Below are positions 8,690-17,739 of a stretch of DNA of 64,000 nt, one piece after another. Made by a program: the position numbers and the translations under genes. The notes below the pieces were generated by a model. It saw only the letters and a list, made by a program, of their open reading frames with translations, was not told the DNA's origin and did not search any database. The stretch spans positions 1 through 64,000 of the forward strand of contig NZ_VTPS01000013.1 of NCBI RefSeq assembly GCF_008274215.1, read 5' to 3'. Numbering within the stretch: the stretch's first letter is position 1; every line of letters begins with the position of its first letter. This stretch comes from Calorimonas adulescens. GTDB taxonomy: Bacteria; Bacillota; Thermoanaerobacteria; Thermoanaerobacterales; UBA4877.

Positions 8690-9512
8690 AGGCAGGTCTT
8701 ACACAGCCTCCACAGGCTATCCCCGTAGTTCTTACGGTTCATTTAAAACTTTTATGCTGCAAGTCTTCCAGGCAGATAATTTGGTTTTCTCTTATCAGTT
8801 TGGTTGACTCTTTGTGGAGAAAATCTTTACGTTGATTGGAGACTTTCTCATGAAGTCTGGCTACCTTGACTTTCTGTTTGATGTAGTTCTTGGAACCTTT
8901 CTTCATATGGGATAATTTTCGTTGAGCTTTCGCTAGTTGCCTTTCCGGTTTACGGAAGTATTGGGGGTTCTCAACAGGGTCTCCTTCCGAGGGAATCATA
9001 AATTGCTTCAATCCCATGTCGCAGCTAACATGTTTTTTACTTCCGGGAGTTCTTCTACTTCGGTCAGGCACAACGCAGAAACAAAGTATTTGCCGCTTGA
9101 GGCGTGTCTTATGGTGGCATTGACTATTTTAAATGGAAAAGCGGTCTGTTTTTTATCTTTTCAGAAACTTACCCAGCCAAGCTTCGGCAGTTTGAACCGA
9201 CAGTTATCCATGTCTATTTCAATGTTGTTGTTGGTGAAGTTGGCCCCGGTAGGATTACTTTGAGCTATGTTTCTTCTTAAACTTCGGATATCCCTGCTTA
9301 TTATTCCTTTTTCGCCGCTCACGGTAGAAGTTTACAAAAGCGGTGTCCAGGTCTCTCAGGGTATTCTGCAGGGTAAATTTGTCTACTTCATTCAATCAGA
9401 GATAATCCTTGCTCCGTTTGAGAATGGTTAATTCTTCAGAACATCTGGTATAACCTAAGGTTTGTCCGGTTTCCTTGTAGTATTGGATGCGCCTTGCCAG
9501 GAAGTAGTTATA
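8690..9512 (-). pseudogene. tnpB: IS605-type TnpB remnant, multiply broken
   Basis: Read on the minus strand, the pieces are YNYFLARRIQYYKETGQTLG, NEVDKFTLQNTLRDLDTAF, then after a frameshift FKLPKLGWVSF. These are followed by CDMGLKQFMIPSEGDPVENP, LHEKVSNQRKDFLHK and ENQIICLEDL. They match the N-terminal, central and RuvC-like parts of TnpB. After the EDL segment only a tail resembling the element end (RTTGIACGGCVRPAFG) remains, so the zinc-finger and last RuvC segment seem deleted. The first ~25 residues are also missing. No functional nuclease can be made. Confidence 0.75.
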
Positions 9513-9648
9513 TAGGTCCTTCTTTTTGAGACTCGATATACTTTCTGACTGCATCCTCTGCGGCCAGCCACTCATCAAGATTGACATTGTATGAAAGGAC
9601 ATCACAGAACTGTTCAAGGCTGTCCCTCATCTTCTTTAATATACTCAA
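9508..9648 (-). CDS. Small ORF, 46 residues, possibly truncated
   Basis: Starts at TTG 9648 after GGTGAGG and reads MSILKKMRDSLEQFCDVLSY... with an acidic amphipathic C-terminal helix, ending at TAA 9508. The TnpB remnant begins at its 3' end in another frame, so the original C-terminus may have been lost. The composition is protein-like, but no family was recognised. It could be an old gene fragment. Confidence 0.3.
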   Translation of the reverse strand: MSILKKMRDSLEQFCDVLSYNVNLDEWLAAEDAVRKYIESQKEGPI

Positions 9649-9841
9649 TGCCTCACCAACTCTATAGCTTGTTTTATAATATTTTAATCATTGCGGCTTA
9701 GTGCATCAGGTTATAATTTTAATATATTTATTGAAAAATAGTAATAGACCATATTTAGCACGGCAAAGTAAGGGAATTTATAAAAAACAATTAAAAAGCG
9801 TGTTGATATTATTCTCATTAAATGCTAATGTGAAAATGGTG

Positions 9842-10030
9842 ATGATTATGAGCAGAAACTATCAGAGGTTAAATTCTCTCTTTTACTACGTTTTCTATTC
9901 CTTAATCCTTTTGTTAATACTTGACACTGTAGAAAAGAGCCACATCGCAGTCTCAGTAGCACTTTTCCTTTTGCTCTTTATTAACCAGGATATAGCCCGA
10001 TATAAAATATTTGTCCCTGCCATTGACTGA
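9842..10030 (+). CDS. Small membrane protein, probably N-terminal part of the LuxR-type regulator
   Basis: ORF of 62 residues from ATG 9842 (or 9848) with two hydrophobic spans, [18 protein letters not shown] and [15 protein letters not shown]. It ends in TGA 20 bases inside the following LuxR-type ORF, in another frame. Short regulators with two membrane spans plus a LuxR helix-turn-helix often sit in front of ABC-2 exporters. A one-base change in the AT-rich stretch near 10001-10011 would join the two ORFs, so a frameshift, a sequencing error or two overlapping genes are all possible. Confidence 0.45.
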   Translation: MIMSRNYQRLNSLFYYVFYSLILLLILDTVEKSHIAVSVALFLLLFINQDIARYKIFVPAID

Positions 10031-10205
10031 AAGGGAGATGGACATAGCAGGGCTTATAGCAGAGGGGCTTTCTAACAGGGACATCGCCAAAAGGCTGTAC
10101 ATATCTGAAGGTACAGTAAAAAACCATATTTCCAGCATCCTGTCAAAACTTGACCTCAAGGACAGGACCCAAATCGCAGTCTTTGCCATCAGGAATCATA
10201 TCTGA
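10011..10205 (+). CDS. LuxR-type DNA-binding domain protein
   Basis: ORF of 64 residues read from TTG 10011. It is almost entirely a LuxR/GerE helix-turn-helix: [20 protein letters not shown], then [20 protein letters not shown] and [13 protein letters not shown]. No receiver or sensor domain is in the same frame. The TTG has no clear ribosome site, which supports the view that it is the C-terminal half of one protein with the membrane ORF just upstream. It lies about 110 bases ahead of the ABC exporter genes and probably regulates them. Confidence 0.65.
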   Translation: MSLPLTEREMDIAGLIAEGLSNRDIAKRLYISEGTVKNHISSILSKLDLKDRTQIAVFAIRNHI

Positions 10206-10318
10206 TAATATGACTAAAGTCATATTTATACCTGCACATGCAGGTCAAAATCATGACCTCTTTCACTTTCACTTTATCTACAGCCCTGGTATTATAGAAA
10301 AATGGAGGTGGCGTATCA

Positions 10319-11254
10319 ATGGAACCCATAATAAATGTATTGAATGTGTCAAAGAGATACGGCAGTGTAAAAGCCTTAGACGGGGTATCACTTGCCATTG
10401 AAAGGGGAAGCATTTTCGGTCTTTTAGGGCCTAATGGTGCTGGCAAATCTACATTAATAAATATCATTTCTACTCTTATTGTCCAAGATGATGGAGATGT
10501 AGAGATAGCCGGCCTTTCAGTGCAAAAGGATGCCCAAAAAATAAGAGGAATGCTGGGATTGGTACCCCAGGATATAGCACTGTATCCTACACTCACAGCA
10601 AGGGAAAACCTCCTTTTCTGGGGCAGAATGTATGGACTTGGCGGCAAAAAACTTAAAGGACAGATAGATGATGTGCTTGAGTTGAGCGGCCTAAAGGACA
10701 GGGCAAATGAAAGGGTTGAGGGCTATTCTGGAGGTATGAAAAGACGGCTTAATATTGCTGTCGCACTCATGCATAGTCCTCAAATACTAATCATGGATGA
10801 ACCAACTGTCGGGATTGACCCGCAGTCCAGAAATTTTATACTTGAAAGAATCAAATCTTTTAAAGGCAGCAATACAACGGTTATATATACCAGTCACTAT
10901 ATGGAGGAAATTGAAGAGATATGCGATAGTGTAGCTATAATGGACAGGGGAAAAGTTATTGCAAGCGGGACAGTGGAAGAACTACATGGCCTGGCCGGCA
11001 GTCTCGATACCATATACATCAAGACAGAAGAGCCTGTTTCTGACCTGAGTTTCTTAAAGCATCTGCAATCAATCGAAAATTCATATGCAGATGGTAACAC
11101 GACAGTCATCTCCGTGGCACATAGCAAAGAGGCTTTGTCCAGCATTATACTGGCATTCACCAGGGCAGGCCATGATATAAGGTCTGTGGACATGCTAAAA
11201 CCAAACTTGGAGACTGTATTCTTAAAACTCACAGGCCGGGCCTTAAGGGATTAG
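10319..11254 (+). CDS. ABC transporter ATP-binding protein (ABC-2 exporter)
   Basis: Protein of 311 residues with Walker A GLLGPNGAGKST (about residues 34-45), Q-loop LVPQDIALYP, signature YSGGMKRRLNIA, Walker B ILIMDEPTVGIDP and H-loop YTSHYMEEIE. The C-terminal ~90 residues form the extension common to DrrA/CcmA-type exporters. GGAGGTGG precedes the ATG. Two ABC-2 permeases follow with short gaps. The exporter may move a drug, peptide or lipid; the substrate cannot be told from sequence. The upstream LuxR-type gene is the likely regulator. Confidence 0.92.
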   Translation: MEPIINVLNVSKRYGSVKALDGVSLAIERGSIFGLLGPNGAGKSTLINIISTLIVQDDGDVEIAGLSVQKDAQKIRGMLGLVPQDIALYPTLTARENLLFWGRMYGLGGKKLKGQIDDVLELSGLKDRANERVEGYSGGMKRRLNIAVALMHSPQILIMDEPTVGIDPQSRNFILERIKSFKGSNTTVIYTSHYMEEIEEICDSVAIMDRGKVIASGTVEELHGLAGSLDTIYIKTEEPVSDLSFLKHLQSIENSYADGNTTVISVAHSKEALSSIILAFTRAGHDIRSVDMLKPNLETVFLKLTGRALRD

Positions 11255-11265
11255 GGGGAATTAAC

Positions 11266-12414
11266 ATGCGCATCGTCTTTATAGCCGTAAAGGACACTAT
11301 TGCCTTTTTGAGGGATCGCACCGCACTGCTCCTCACTATTGCCATGCCTCTCATACTCATATTAATCCTCGGCCTGTCCTTGAACCCAGTATTTGAAGGT
11401 AATGCTTCCATACCCAAATTTGAGGTGGCACTGGTAGATAAAGACCATGGCTTTTTCTCGGATATATTGGTAAGAGAGGTATTTCAATCCGAATCCATCA
11501 GGAATATGATAACCCTGGTACCGCTCGACGAGAGATCTGCAAGGGATAAAACAGAATCAGGCTCATATCCAGCTTCCATAGTTATACCTGAAAATTTCAG
11601 TAAAGATATTTATGAGGGCAGGAGCCCACAAATAGTTATGATAAGCGGCACATCGTCAAAACTTCGGGCTGGTATAGTAAAGGAAATCTTAGATCAGTTC
11701 CAGGAGTCTGTCTCTATTGTCATGACATCAGCACAAAATTCCCAGTTTAATGTCATCCCCTCAAGTGAACTGTATTACAAATCCCCAGAAATACCAATGA
11801 GGATTCTCTCTTCAGGTAAAATACAACTCTCTGCCACGGAATACTACAGCGTTGGTATGATAGTCATGTTTATCCTCTTTATCGGTATGAGAGGTTCCAA
11901 GGCAATACTGATAGAGAGGGAGGAGTCTACACTGGCGAGGATGATAAGCCTTAATATCACCCGTGCAGAATACATTCTGGGCAAGACCCTCGGTGTATTT
12001 TTCACCGGCACCGTACAGCTCTTTATACTGATGACGCTCAGCCGGATACTCTTTGGCATACGATGGGGTAACTCACCTGCAGGCATCTTTATACTTTCTC
12101 TTTCTGTAATATTTGCAACGTCAGGGCTGGCCATTTTGATATCCTCCATAGCTCGCACTGCCTCGGCAGCCGACAGGCTGGCCTCCATACTCGTACAGGT
12201 CATGTCTCTTGTTGGCGGCAGCATGTTTCCCATATTTACAATGAACAATTTTATGGACATATTAAGCCGCATCACCATAAACCGCTGGGCTATTGAAGGC
12301 TACACATCGCTCATGTCCGGTGGAAATCTGCACACCGTCTTTATGCCATCCATTGTACTCATCATTATGGGCGCAGCATATATGGCCACCGGCCTGAAAT
12401 TCTTAAAACTGTGA
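11266..12414 (+). CDS. ABC-2 type permease, first subunit
   Basis: Membrane protein of 382 residues with the ABC-2 layout: one N-terminal span (LLLTIAMPLILILILGLSL), a large extracytoplasmic loop of about 160 residues, then five spans in the C-terminal half. MIVMFILFIGMRGSKAILIE is the start of the conserved permease core, with the coupling segment EREESTLARMISLNITRAEY. It follows the ATPase by 11 bases and precedes a homologous subunit, so the exporter is probably a heterodimer of permeases with an ATPase dimer. Confidence 0.88.
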   Translation: MRIVFIAVKDTIAFLRDRTALLLTIAMPLILILILGLSLNPVFEGNASIPKFEVALVDKDHGFFSDILVREVFQSESIRNMITLVPLDERSARDKTESGSYPASIVIPENFSKDIYEGRSPQIVMISGTSSKLRAGIVKEILDQFQESVSIVMTSAQNSQFNVIPSSELYYKSPEIPMRILSSGKIQLSATEYYSVGMIVMFILFIGMRGSKAILIEREESTLARMISLNITRAEYILGKTLGVFFTGTVQLFILMTLSRILFGIRWGNSPAGIFILSLSVIFATSGLAILISSIARTASAADRLASILVQVMSLVGGSMFPIFTMNNFMDILSRITINRWAIEGYTSLMSGGNLHTVFMPSIVLIIMGAAYMATGLKFLKL

Positions 12415-12425
12415 GGTGAGCTGAG

Positions 12426-13508
12426 ATGAAGATACTGGCTATGGTATGGAAACATTTGGTTATAAGTTACAAAGACCCTATGAACCTGTTCCTTACAATA
12501 GCTCTACCCATAATCCTGATATTCATCATCGGCTATGGATTTAGCGGGACAGGCACAACATCTAAGGTATTGATTGCCGATAGTGACAATAGTCCAACAT
12601 CCCGGGCACTGATAGATTACCTGTCCAGCGACAGCAACTTTTCCTTTGAGATAAAGCCACCGCACCAAATAGAAGAGGAGATAAAGAATGGCAAAGCACT
12701 GTCCGGGATAAACATAAAAGCTGGTTTTAGCAACAGCATCATGGACGATAAGCCCGCCATAGAACTTATAGCCCAGAGCAAAAGCCCTGAAGTTTACCTG
12801 CTGGTTAACAGGATATCAAGTTTTTTAAGAAACGAGAGGCTAAAAAACTCATTCCATATATCGCAGTATGCTGAAATAGCCCCGGTATTTAACGTCTATG
12901 AGGAGAGACTTGACAAGGAAGCTGACAACTCCACCCTTACAAACTTTGAAATAATAATCATAGTTGCCATGTTCTCCACCACATATTCAGCCGGTGAGGT
13001 CCTTTTAGAAAAAAGAAGGGGAACATGGGGAAGGTTGATGTCCTCGCCCATCAAAAAATATGAAATAATATCAGGCTACCTCACAGGTATAATACTGGAG
13101 GGGTTTATTCAGATAGGCCTTCTTATCTCTTTAAGCATTATTCTGTTCAAAACCTCATGGGGGAATTCTTTTTTAGGGCTTGCTATCGTCGTCCTTGCCT
13201 TGATGTTCGCCATGACTGGTATAGGGCTCATGTTAACAGGGTCTGTCAAGACATACGGACAGCTCCAGGCTATAGGCCCTTTAGTCATATTCCCGACATC
13301 CATGCTCAGCGGCATTTTCTGGCCTGTTGAGATAATGCCAAGCTATCTGCAGAATATAGCAGCCATTATGCCGCAGTATTGGGCCATAGATGGCATGAAA
13401 AAACTGCTTCTAAGTAATTTCTCTTTTAATATGCTTATAAAGCCCGTCTCTATACTTGTCATTATCGGACTCATTACCATGGGTGCAGGGATGAGAGCCT
13501 TAAAATAG
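12426..13508 (+). CDS. ABC-2 type permease, second subunit
   Basis: Protein of 360 residues, a paralogue of the preceding gene with the same layout. An N-terminal span (LFLTIALPIILIFIIGYGF) is followed by an external loop to about residue 170 and a C-terminal five-span domain. Its coupling segment is LLEKRRGTWGRLMSSPIKKY. It starts 11 bases after the first permease with a GAGGTGA ribosome site. The operon ends here; no clear rho-independent terminator was found downstream. Confidence 0.88.
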   Translation: MKILAMVWKHLVISYKDPMNLFLTIALPIILIFIIGYGFSGTGTTSKVLIADSDNSPTSRALIDYLSSDSNFSFEIKPPHQIEEEIKNGKALSGINIKAGFSNSIMDDKPAIELIAQSKSPEVYLLVNRISSFLRNERLKNSFHISQYAEIAPVFNVYEERLDKEADNSTLTNFEIIIIVAMFSTTYSAGEVLLEKRRGTWGRLMSSPIKKYEIISGYLTGIILEGFIQIGLLISLSIILFKTSWGNSFLGLAIVVLALMFAMTGIGLMLTGSVKTYGQLQAIGPLVIFPTSMLSGIFWPVEIMPSYLQNIAAIMPQYWAIDGMKKLLLSNFSFNMLIKPVSILVIIGLITMGAGMRALK

Positions 13509-13609
13509 GTAGATTAAAAAGCATAAACAATTTTCCAGCTAATTGAATAAAATCTATAAATGGTATAAAATAAAGTACGTAATATCAAAATCTTAGCGGG
13601 TGCTAAATA

Positions 13610-15037
13610 ATGAAGAAAAGACATACATATCTTTTCATGATCTTATTTATACTGTTAACCTATATCTTGGGAATAACAACCTATGCCTTTTCAGCAGTAG
13701 ATTATTCTTTTATGAGGACAAACTCTGATAATATTTCAAAAGAGCCTGTAAAGCCAGGGAACAGGATTCTTATTGTAGTCCCTCACCCTGATGATGAAAC
13801 TATAGGCATGGGAGGAGGAATATACAACTGGTTAAAACAGGGCAAAAAAATAAAAGTTGTTATAATGACCAATGGCGATGGATTTAGAAAGGCTGTAATA
13901 GAAAACCTTAAAGTCCAGAACCCAGTATCGTCTGATTATATAAAACTTGGTAAAATGAGGCAGAACGAATCCATAGAGGCATTAAAAGAGCTTGGATTAT
14001 CTCCAAAAGATGTTATTTTTCTCGGGTATGGTGACGGCACTCTGTCCTATTTATGGTGGGCCAACTGGGAAAGTTCAAAACCTCGAAACGCTGCTAACGG
14101 CTATGCCTATTCACCTTACTCCAACAGTTATGTTAAACACACAGGATATGCAGGTGAAAATGTACTGGCAAATTTAACTCAGATAATAAAGGACTATGAC
14201 CCTACAGACATATTTTACCCAGACCCTGATGATATGCACCCTGACCACTGGGCCACAAGCAACTTTGTCAGGCTTGCCGTAGAGAAATCTAACTGTAAAG
14301 CGACACTGTATTCTTTTTTGGTACATCACTACCAGTGGCCTGTCCCTTTGCTATATGTTCCTGAAACCGGACTTTATCCACCACTTTCCCTGGAAACAAG
14401 CGGCACAAAGTGGCATATAAATCCACTTGACAATGCAACAGTCAGGATAAAACATAAGGCTATGCTTAAATATAAATCCCAGTACAAGGTAATGGCCGGC
14501 TTTCTTGATAGCTTTATAAGAAAGAATGAACTCTTTGGGACATATGACGATAGATATTACTTGGTTGGTAAGGATATTAAACCCAATTTTACCCAGAGAG
14601 GCCCTCTTCCTTATGCCGTTATTCAGTCGGGGGTAAACGATAATCCTCTTTTAAGGATTGAAGGTAGCGATGACATAAGTGCAGTAGGCCTGGCCTCTGA
14701 TGGAAATAACTACTATTTTGCTCTTCAGATGAGGGGCAATGCCAATAAGGATACTTCCTATTTCCTGAACGCACTCATACTTTATAAAGATGGTAAGATG
14801 GGAAGGTTGAGGATAAATATCAAGGACTTTAAGGCTGAGGAAATAATGGACTCAAAAGATAGCATAGACGTCGGAAACATAAGTGCAGGTCACTATAAAA
14901 ACAGGATATGGTTTACAGTACCAGCAAATAAAATAGGCTCTCCCACAAAGATATTTTTAAATGCTGAAACATATTTTATAGAGAAGAGAATAGACAAAAC
15001 AGCCTGGAGGATGGTCATGCCTCAATACGGTCCTTGA
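13610..15037 (+). CDS. Membrane-anchored PIG-L family deacetylase
   Basis: Protein of 475 residues. Residues 8-27 form a single hydrophobic span (uncleaved signal or anchor), so the enzyme should work outside the membrane. The catalytic domain has PHPDDE at 58-63 and HPDH at about 210-213, the zinc-site pattern of LmbE/PIG-L N-acetylglucosaminyl deacetylases. A C-terminal region of about 150 residues looks like a beta-rich accessory domain. The ribosome site is GCGGGTG. The gene converges on the FemAB-like gene and overlaps it by 23 bases. It may deacetylate a cell-wall or surface glycan. Confidence 0.82.
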   Translation: MKKRHTYLFMILFILLTYILGITTYAFSAVDYSFMRTNSDNISKEPVKPGNRILIVVPHPDDETIGMGGGIYNWLKQGKKIKVVIMTNGDGFRKAVIENLKVQNPVSSDYIKLGKMRQNESIEALKELGLSPKDVIFLGYGDGTLSYLWWANWESSKPRNAANGYAYSPYSNSYVKHTGYAGENVLANLTQIIKDYDPTDIFYPDPDDMHPDHWATSNFVRLAVEKSNCKATLYSFLVHHYQWPVPLLYVPETGLYPPLSLETSGTKWHINPLDNATVRIKHKAMLKYKSQYKVMAGFLDSFIRKNELFGTYDDRYYLVGKDIKPNFTQRGPLPYAVIQSGVNDNPLLRIEGSDDISAVGLASDGNNYYFALQMRGNANKDTSYFLNALILYKDGKMGRLRINIKDFKAEEIMDSKDSIDVGNISAGHYKNRIWFTVPANKIGSPTKIFLNAETYFIEKRIDKTAWRMVMPQYGP

Positions 15038-16022
15038 TGGCCATCACCAGACTGTTTTCTTTTTCTATAATGCCTGCCTGTATCCTTCCTATGCCGCCTC
15101 TATACAATATAACCCTCTTGTTCATTTTTTCCATGTTGCAAAAATTGCCCTTGTACAGCTCGCCACCTCTCAAAAAGTCAAATACAACATCCCCTCTCTC
15201 AATAGATGTCCCTATAGCAAGCCAGATCAGCAGATTGCCTACGCTCATATTCCTGTATGCCTCATTAAAGCCACCAATATAGTAGTAAGTGGACCTGCCC
15301 TTATGAAAACAATAGAGTACAGCCGCCACATCTCCATCAATCATAAGGCGGTGAAGGTCAAGATATCCCTTTTTAAAAAAATCTTTTGCCACATGCAGGT
15401 GAAACTGTATAATCCTTTGACTGTAGAAAGCACCGGGCAAAAGTTTTTTATTCCATCTTTTCTGATGAAACTCAATCATTCTTAGCATTGCTGGCTCTAT
15501 ATCTTCCTCACTGTTTACAACGTCATATGTGACGTTATGGTCCCTGTTAAGCCTTCTCCAGTAGTATTCAATATTTTTTCTGAAACGCTTATTAATCACA
15601 GCCATGTAATGGTCTATATCTTCAGGCAGGTTTATGTACGGGCAGATATCCTGGTCCAAAATCTTCTTCTCAAACCCATTAATTTGAAATTCAGACAGAT
15701 ACTCCGGTACATTTTCAAGGTCAACCATGTGAACCCCTTCTTTAAGCAGCTCTTCTGACAGGGCCGCATAAAATTCCCTTTCTTTACCCTTTACTATTAA
15801 AAAACCCTGATAATCACTGTTATTAAAACCTATAAATCTTAATTTGCCTCTGTATAATATAAAGGGAGCTATGCCAAACTCATTTATATAGACGTGCGGA
15901 GCCTTATTCCAGTATCTCAGCCAGTTATAGCCCCATGACCAGGTCGAAAAGGGTGTTATAGCATCCTGAGATTCTATCTCTTCCCATATATCTTTTATTT
16001 CCAAGATATCAGTGACCAGCAA
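15015..16022 (-). CDS. FemAB/CelD-type GNAT acyltransferase
   Basis: Protein of 335 residues with the double-GNAT layout of the CelD/BcsL and FemAB-like families. Visible segments are INKRFRKNIEYYWRRLNRDH, the acceptor-side GDVAAVLYCFHKGRSTYYYI and GNLLIWLAIGTSIERGDVVF leading to DFLRGGELYKGNF. There is no signal peptide, so it acts in the cytosol, probably on an envelope polysaccharide precursor. It starts at TTG 16022, directly after the TAA of the DedA gene. The 3' end overlaps the convergent PIG-L gene. Confidence 0.75.
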   Translation of the reverse strand: MLVTDILEIKDIWEEIESQDAITPFSTWSWGYNWLRYWNKAPHVYINEFGIAPFILYRGKLRFIGFNNSDYQGFLIVKGKEREFYAALSEELLKEGVHMVDLENVPEYLSEFQINGFEKKILDQDICPYINLPEDIDHYMAVINKRFRKNIEYYWRRLNRDHNVTYDVVNSEEDIEPAMLRMIEFHQKRWNKKLLPGAFYSQRIIQFHLHVAKDFFKKGYLDLHRLMIDGDVAAVLYCFHKGRSTYYYIGGFNEAYRNMSVGNLLIWLAIGTSIERGDVVFDFLRGGELYKGNFCNMEKMNKRVILYRGGIGRIQAGIIEKENSLVMAIKDRIEA

Positions 16023-16697
16023 TTAAACGTCTTCCCTTCTCAAGTTCTTGAAGAATACCCTCCATGCAAAATATATAATTACAGATATCAGGGCCACTGC
16101 AGCAAGCTTATATTCGGCAGGCAGGTTTAAAAGCCAATTGATGTTTATGTAGGCATAAACACATAGCAGTGTCCAGAAGATTACCCATACAAGGTCACCT
16201 ATAAGCGAGAATACAGTATATGAAAGAATATTGATCCTCATAATTCCCGCTGCCCATATAGCCGGAGTCCTTGTTATCCCTATCCATCGGCTTATCATAT
16301 TCGTAATCCCACCATATTTATTAAACCAACCCTGCAGTTTCTCAAAATCCTCATCCTTGATATGCAAATACCTGTTGAGTTTTTCCACTACAGGCCTCCC
16401 TCCATAATATCCAGCAAGATAAGCCAATAAATTACCTGAAAGGTTGCCAAGTGTGGCTGTGATGACAGTGTATATCATAGACATCCTGTGGATGTGTATG
16501 AAATATGCCGCAGCCAAGAAAAACAGCTCCACAGGCCCCGGCATACCTGTACCCTCTACGGCCAGGCCTAAATAAAGTCCAATATAACTGTATTTTATCA
16601 ATAACTCGTAAACATAACTCCAAATGCTTCCCATATATATCACCAGTAACATCATCAATACATGTATAATAAATCTTTTTACAAATAATAGCAACAT
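16023..16697 (-). CDS. DedA family membrane protein
   Basis: Protein of 224 residues with the DedA/SNARE-associated layout: EGTGMPGPVELFFLAAAYF as the re-entrant first motif, GNLSGNLLAYLAGYYGGRPV, and the conserved amphipathic segment ISRWIGITRTPAIWAAGIMR. DedA proteins are thought to flip polyprenyl or phospholipid carriers in a proton-dependent way. ATG 16697 has no strong ribosome site; the ATG at codon 22 (MGSIWS) is an alternative. It is directly coupled to the FemAB-like gene, which supports an envelope role. Confidence 0.85.
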   Translation of the reverse strand: MLLLFVKRFIIHVLMMLLVIYMGSIWSYVYELLIKYSYIGLYLGLAVEGTGMPGPVELFFLAAAYFIHIHRMSMIYTVITATLGNLSGNLLAYLAGYYGGRPVVEKLNRYLHIKDEDFEKLQGWFNKYGGITNMISRWIGITRTPAIWAAGIMRINILSYTVFSLIGDLVWVIFWTLLCVYAYININWLLNLPAEYKLAAVALISVIIYFAWRVFFKNLRREDV

Positions 16698-16884
16698 TAT
16701 GTGCCTGAAATAACTTGCTTTTATGCCCTACAGCTCCGCAGCTCAATCTCGCATTGTACATCCCCACTTGGCATACATACCTCAGGTAGGCTTATCCATC
16801 GCACATGACGGGTAAATCTACTATATTTGCCACCTCTCAAAGGGATCATAGATTTACTTTAAGGTTTTATTTGATGAATGTCAT

Positions 16885-17463
16885 TTATTTTACCACTATA
16901 TGGTGCTCTCTACACCTGGCCTCATACCTGTCTACACCACCCACAAGAATAGTGGGGTCATCCCATCGGGCGGGCTCTCCGTTTATTATCCTCTGCGTCA
17001 TGATTGCAGGCTGTCCACATACAGAGCATATGGCATACAGCCTCTCATCTTCATCTGCTATGGCTAAAAGATCCCCCATCGGTCCAAAAGGCTCTCCTCT
17101 AAAGTCAGTATCAAGACCTGCCAATATCACTCTGTAACCCTTATGTATCAATGTTTTAGAAACTTCTACAATCCCCCTATCCAAAAACTGGACCTCATCA
17201 ACCCCTATCACATCAAAATGATTCCCTTCTGCCTCCTGCCTCAATACATCTTCCAGTATATCCCTTGAGCCCTCCACAGGTATTGCTTGAAGTTTAAAAC
17301 CGTTATGCGAAACCACATGGGCCTCTTCATACCTGTTATCTATCGCCGGCTTGTACAAGATATAGGTCTGTTTGGCATATTTTAACCGATGAAGCCTCCT
17401 TATGAGCTCCTCCGTCTTTCCTGAAAACATGCATCCCCTTATAACCTCCAATTTACCTACCAT
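16885..17463 (-). CDS. tdk: Thymidine kinase
   Basis: Protein of 192 residues, the usual length for the type II enzyme. It has the P-loop GCMFSGKTEELIRR near the N-terminus, the magnesium-site DVIGVDEVQFLD, the lasso-type GLDTDFRGEPFGPM, and zinc ligands in CSVCGQPA and in CREHH. It salvages thymidine to dTMP with ATP. It stands alone on the minus strand. The 187 bases downstream, before the DedA start, hold inverted TAAATCTA/TAGATTTA arms of unknown role. Confidence 0.95.
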   Translation of the reverse strand: MVGKLEVIRGCMFSGKTEELIRRLHRLKYAKQTYILYKPAIDNRYEEAHVVSHNGFKLQAIPVEGSRDILEDVLRQEAEGNHFDVIGVDEVQFLDRGIVEVSKTLIHKGYRVILAGLDTDFRGEPFGPMGDLLAIADEDERLYAICSVCGQPAIMTQRIINGEPARWDDPTILVGGVDRYEARCREHHIVVK

Positions 17464-17567
17464 TCACATACCCTCCCATTATTTCTAACGATATCATACC
17501 ACATCTGACGTGCAAGAAGATTACGAAAAAAGACTGGAACATGTATCTTATTTTTGTAAAACAAAAG

Positions 17568-17593
17568 TCCCAGATAAGCCATACTTACCTGGA
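17568..17593 (-). terminator. Rho-independent terminator after the GntR stub
   Basis: On the minus strand CTTA and CTGG arms pair with CCAG and TAAG around a four-base loop, followed by the T-rich TTTTGTTTTAC. It lies 25 bases after the stop of the 33-residue GntR fragment. Confidence 0.7.
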
Positions 17594-17617
17594 ACATATA
17601 AATCTATTATAGATATA

Positions 17618-17719
17618 TCAAATTATTCCTTTCTTTAGCTCACCGCTGTATATCATCATCTTGAATTGCTCTATTATATCTTTATATACCTTCTGTCTCT
17701 TAATTGGCGTAAAATCCAT
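17618..17719 (-). pseudogene. GntR-family regulator N-terminal stub, 33 residues
   Basis: The reading frame MDFTPIKRQKVYKDIIEQFK... continues with MMIYSGELKKG, the classic opening of a FadR-type GntR regulator just before the winged helix. It then stops at TGA and runs into a terminator. The ribosome site is excellent (GAGGAGA, 7 bases before ATG). All of the DNA-binding and effector parts are missing, so it is either a deletion remnant or a translated leader-like peptide. Confidence 0.65.
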
Positions 17720-17739
17720 ATATTCGTCTCCTCATGAAG

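Noticed and set aside
13509-13609. Possible promoter ahead of the PIG-L gene
   Set aside because: A TATAAA box is present, but the best -35 candidate is 15 bases away, so the match is not better than chance in AT-rich DNA.
16811-16856. TAAATCTA/TAGATTTA inverted repeat downstream of tdk considered as a terminator
   Set aside because: The arms are AT-rich and 30 bases apart without a T-run; too weak to call.
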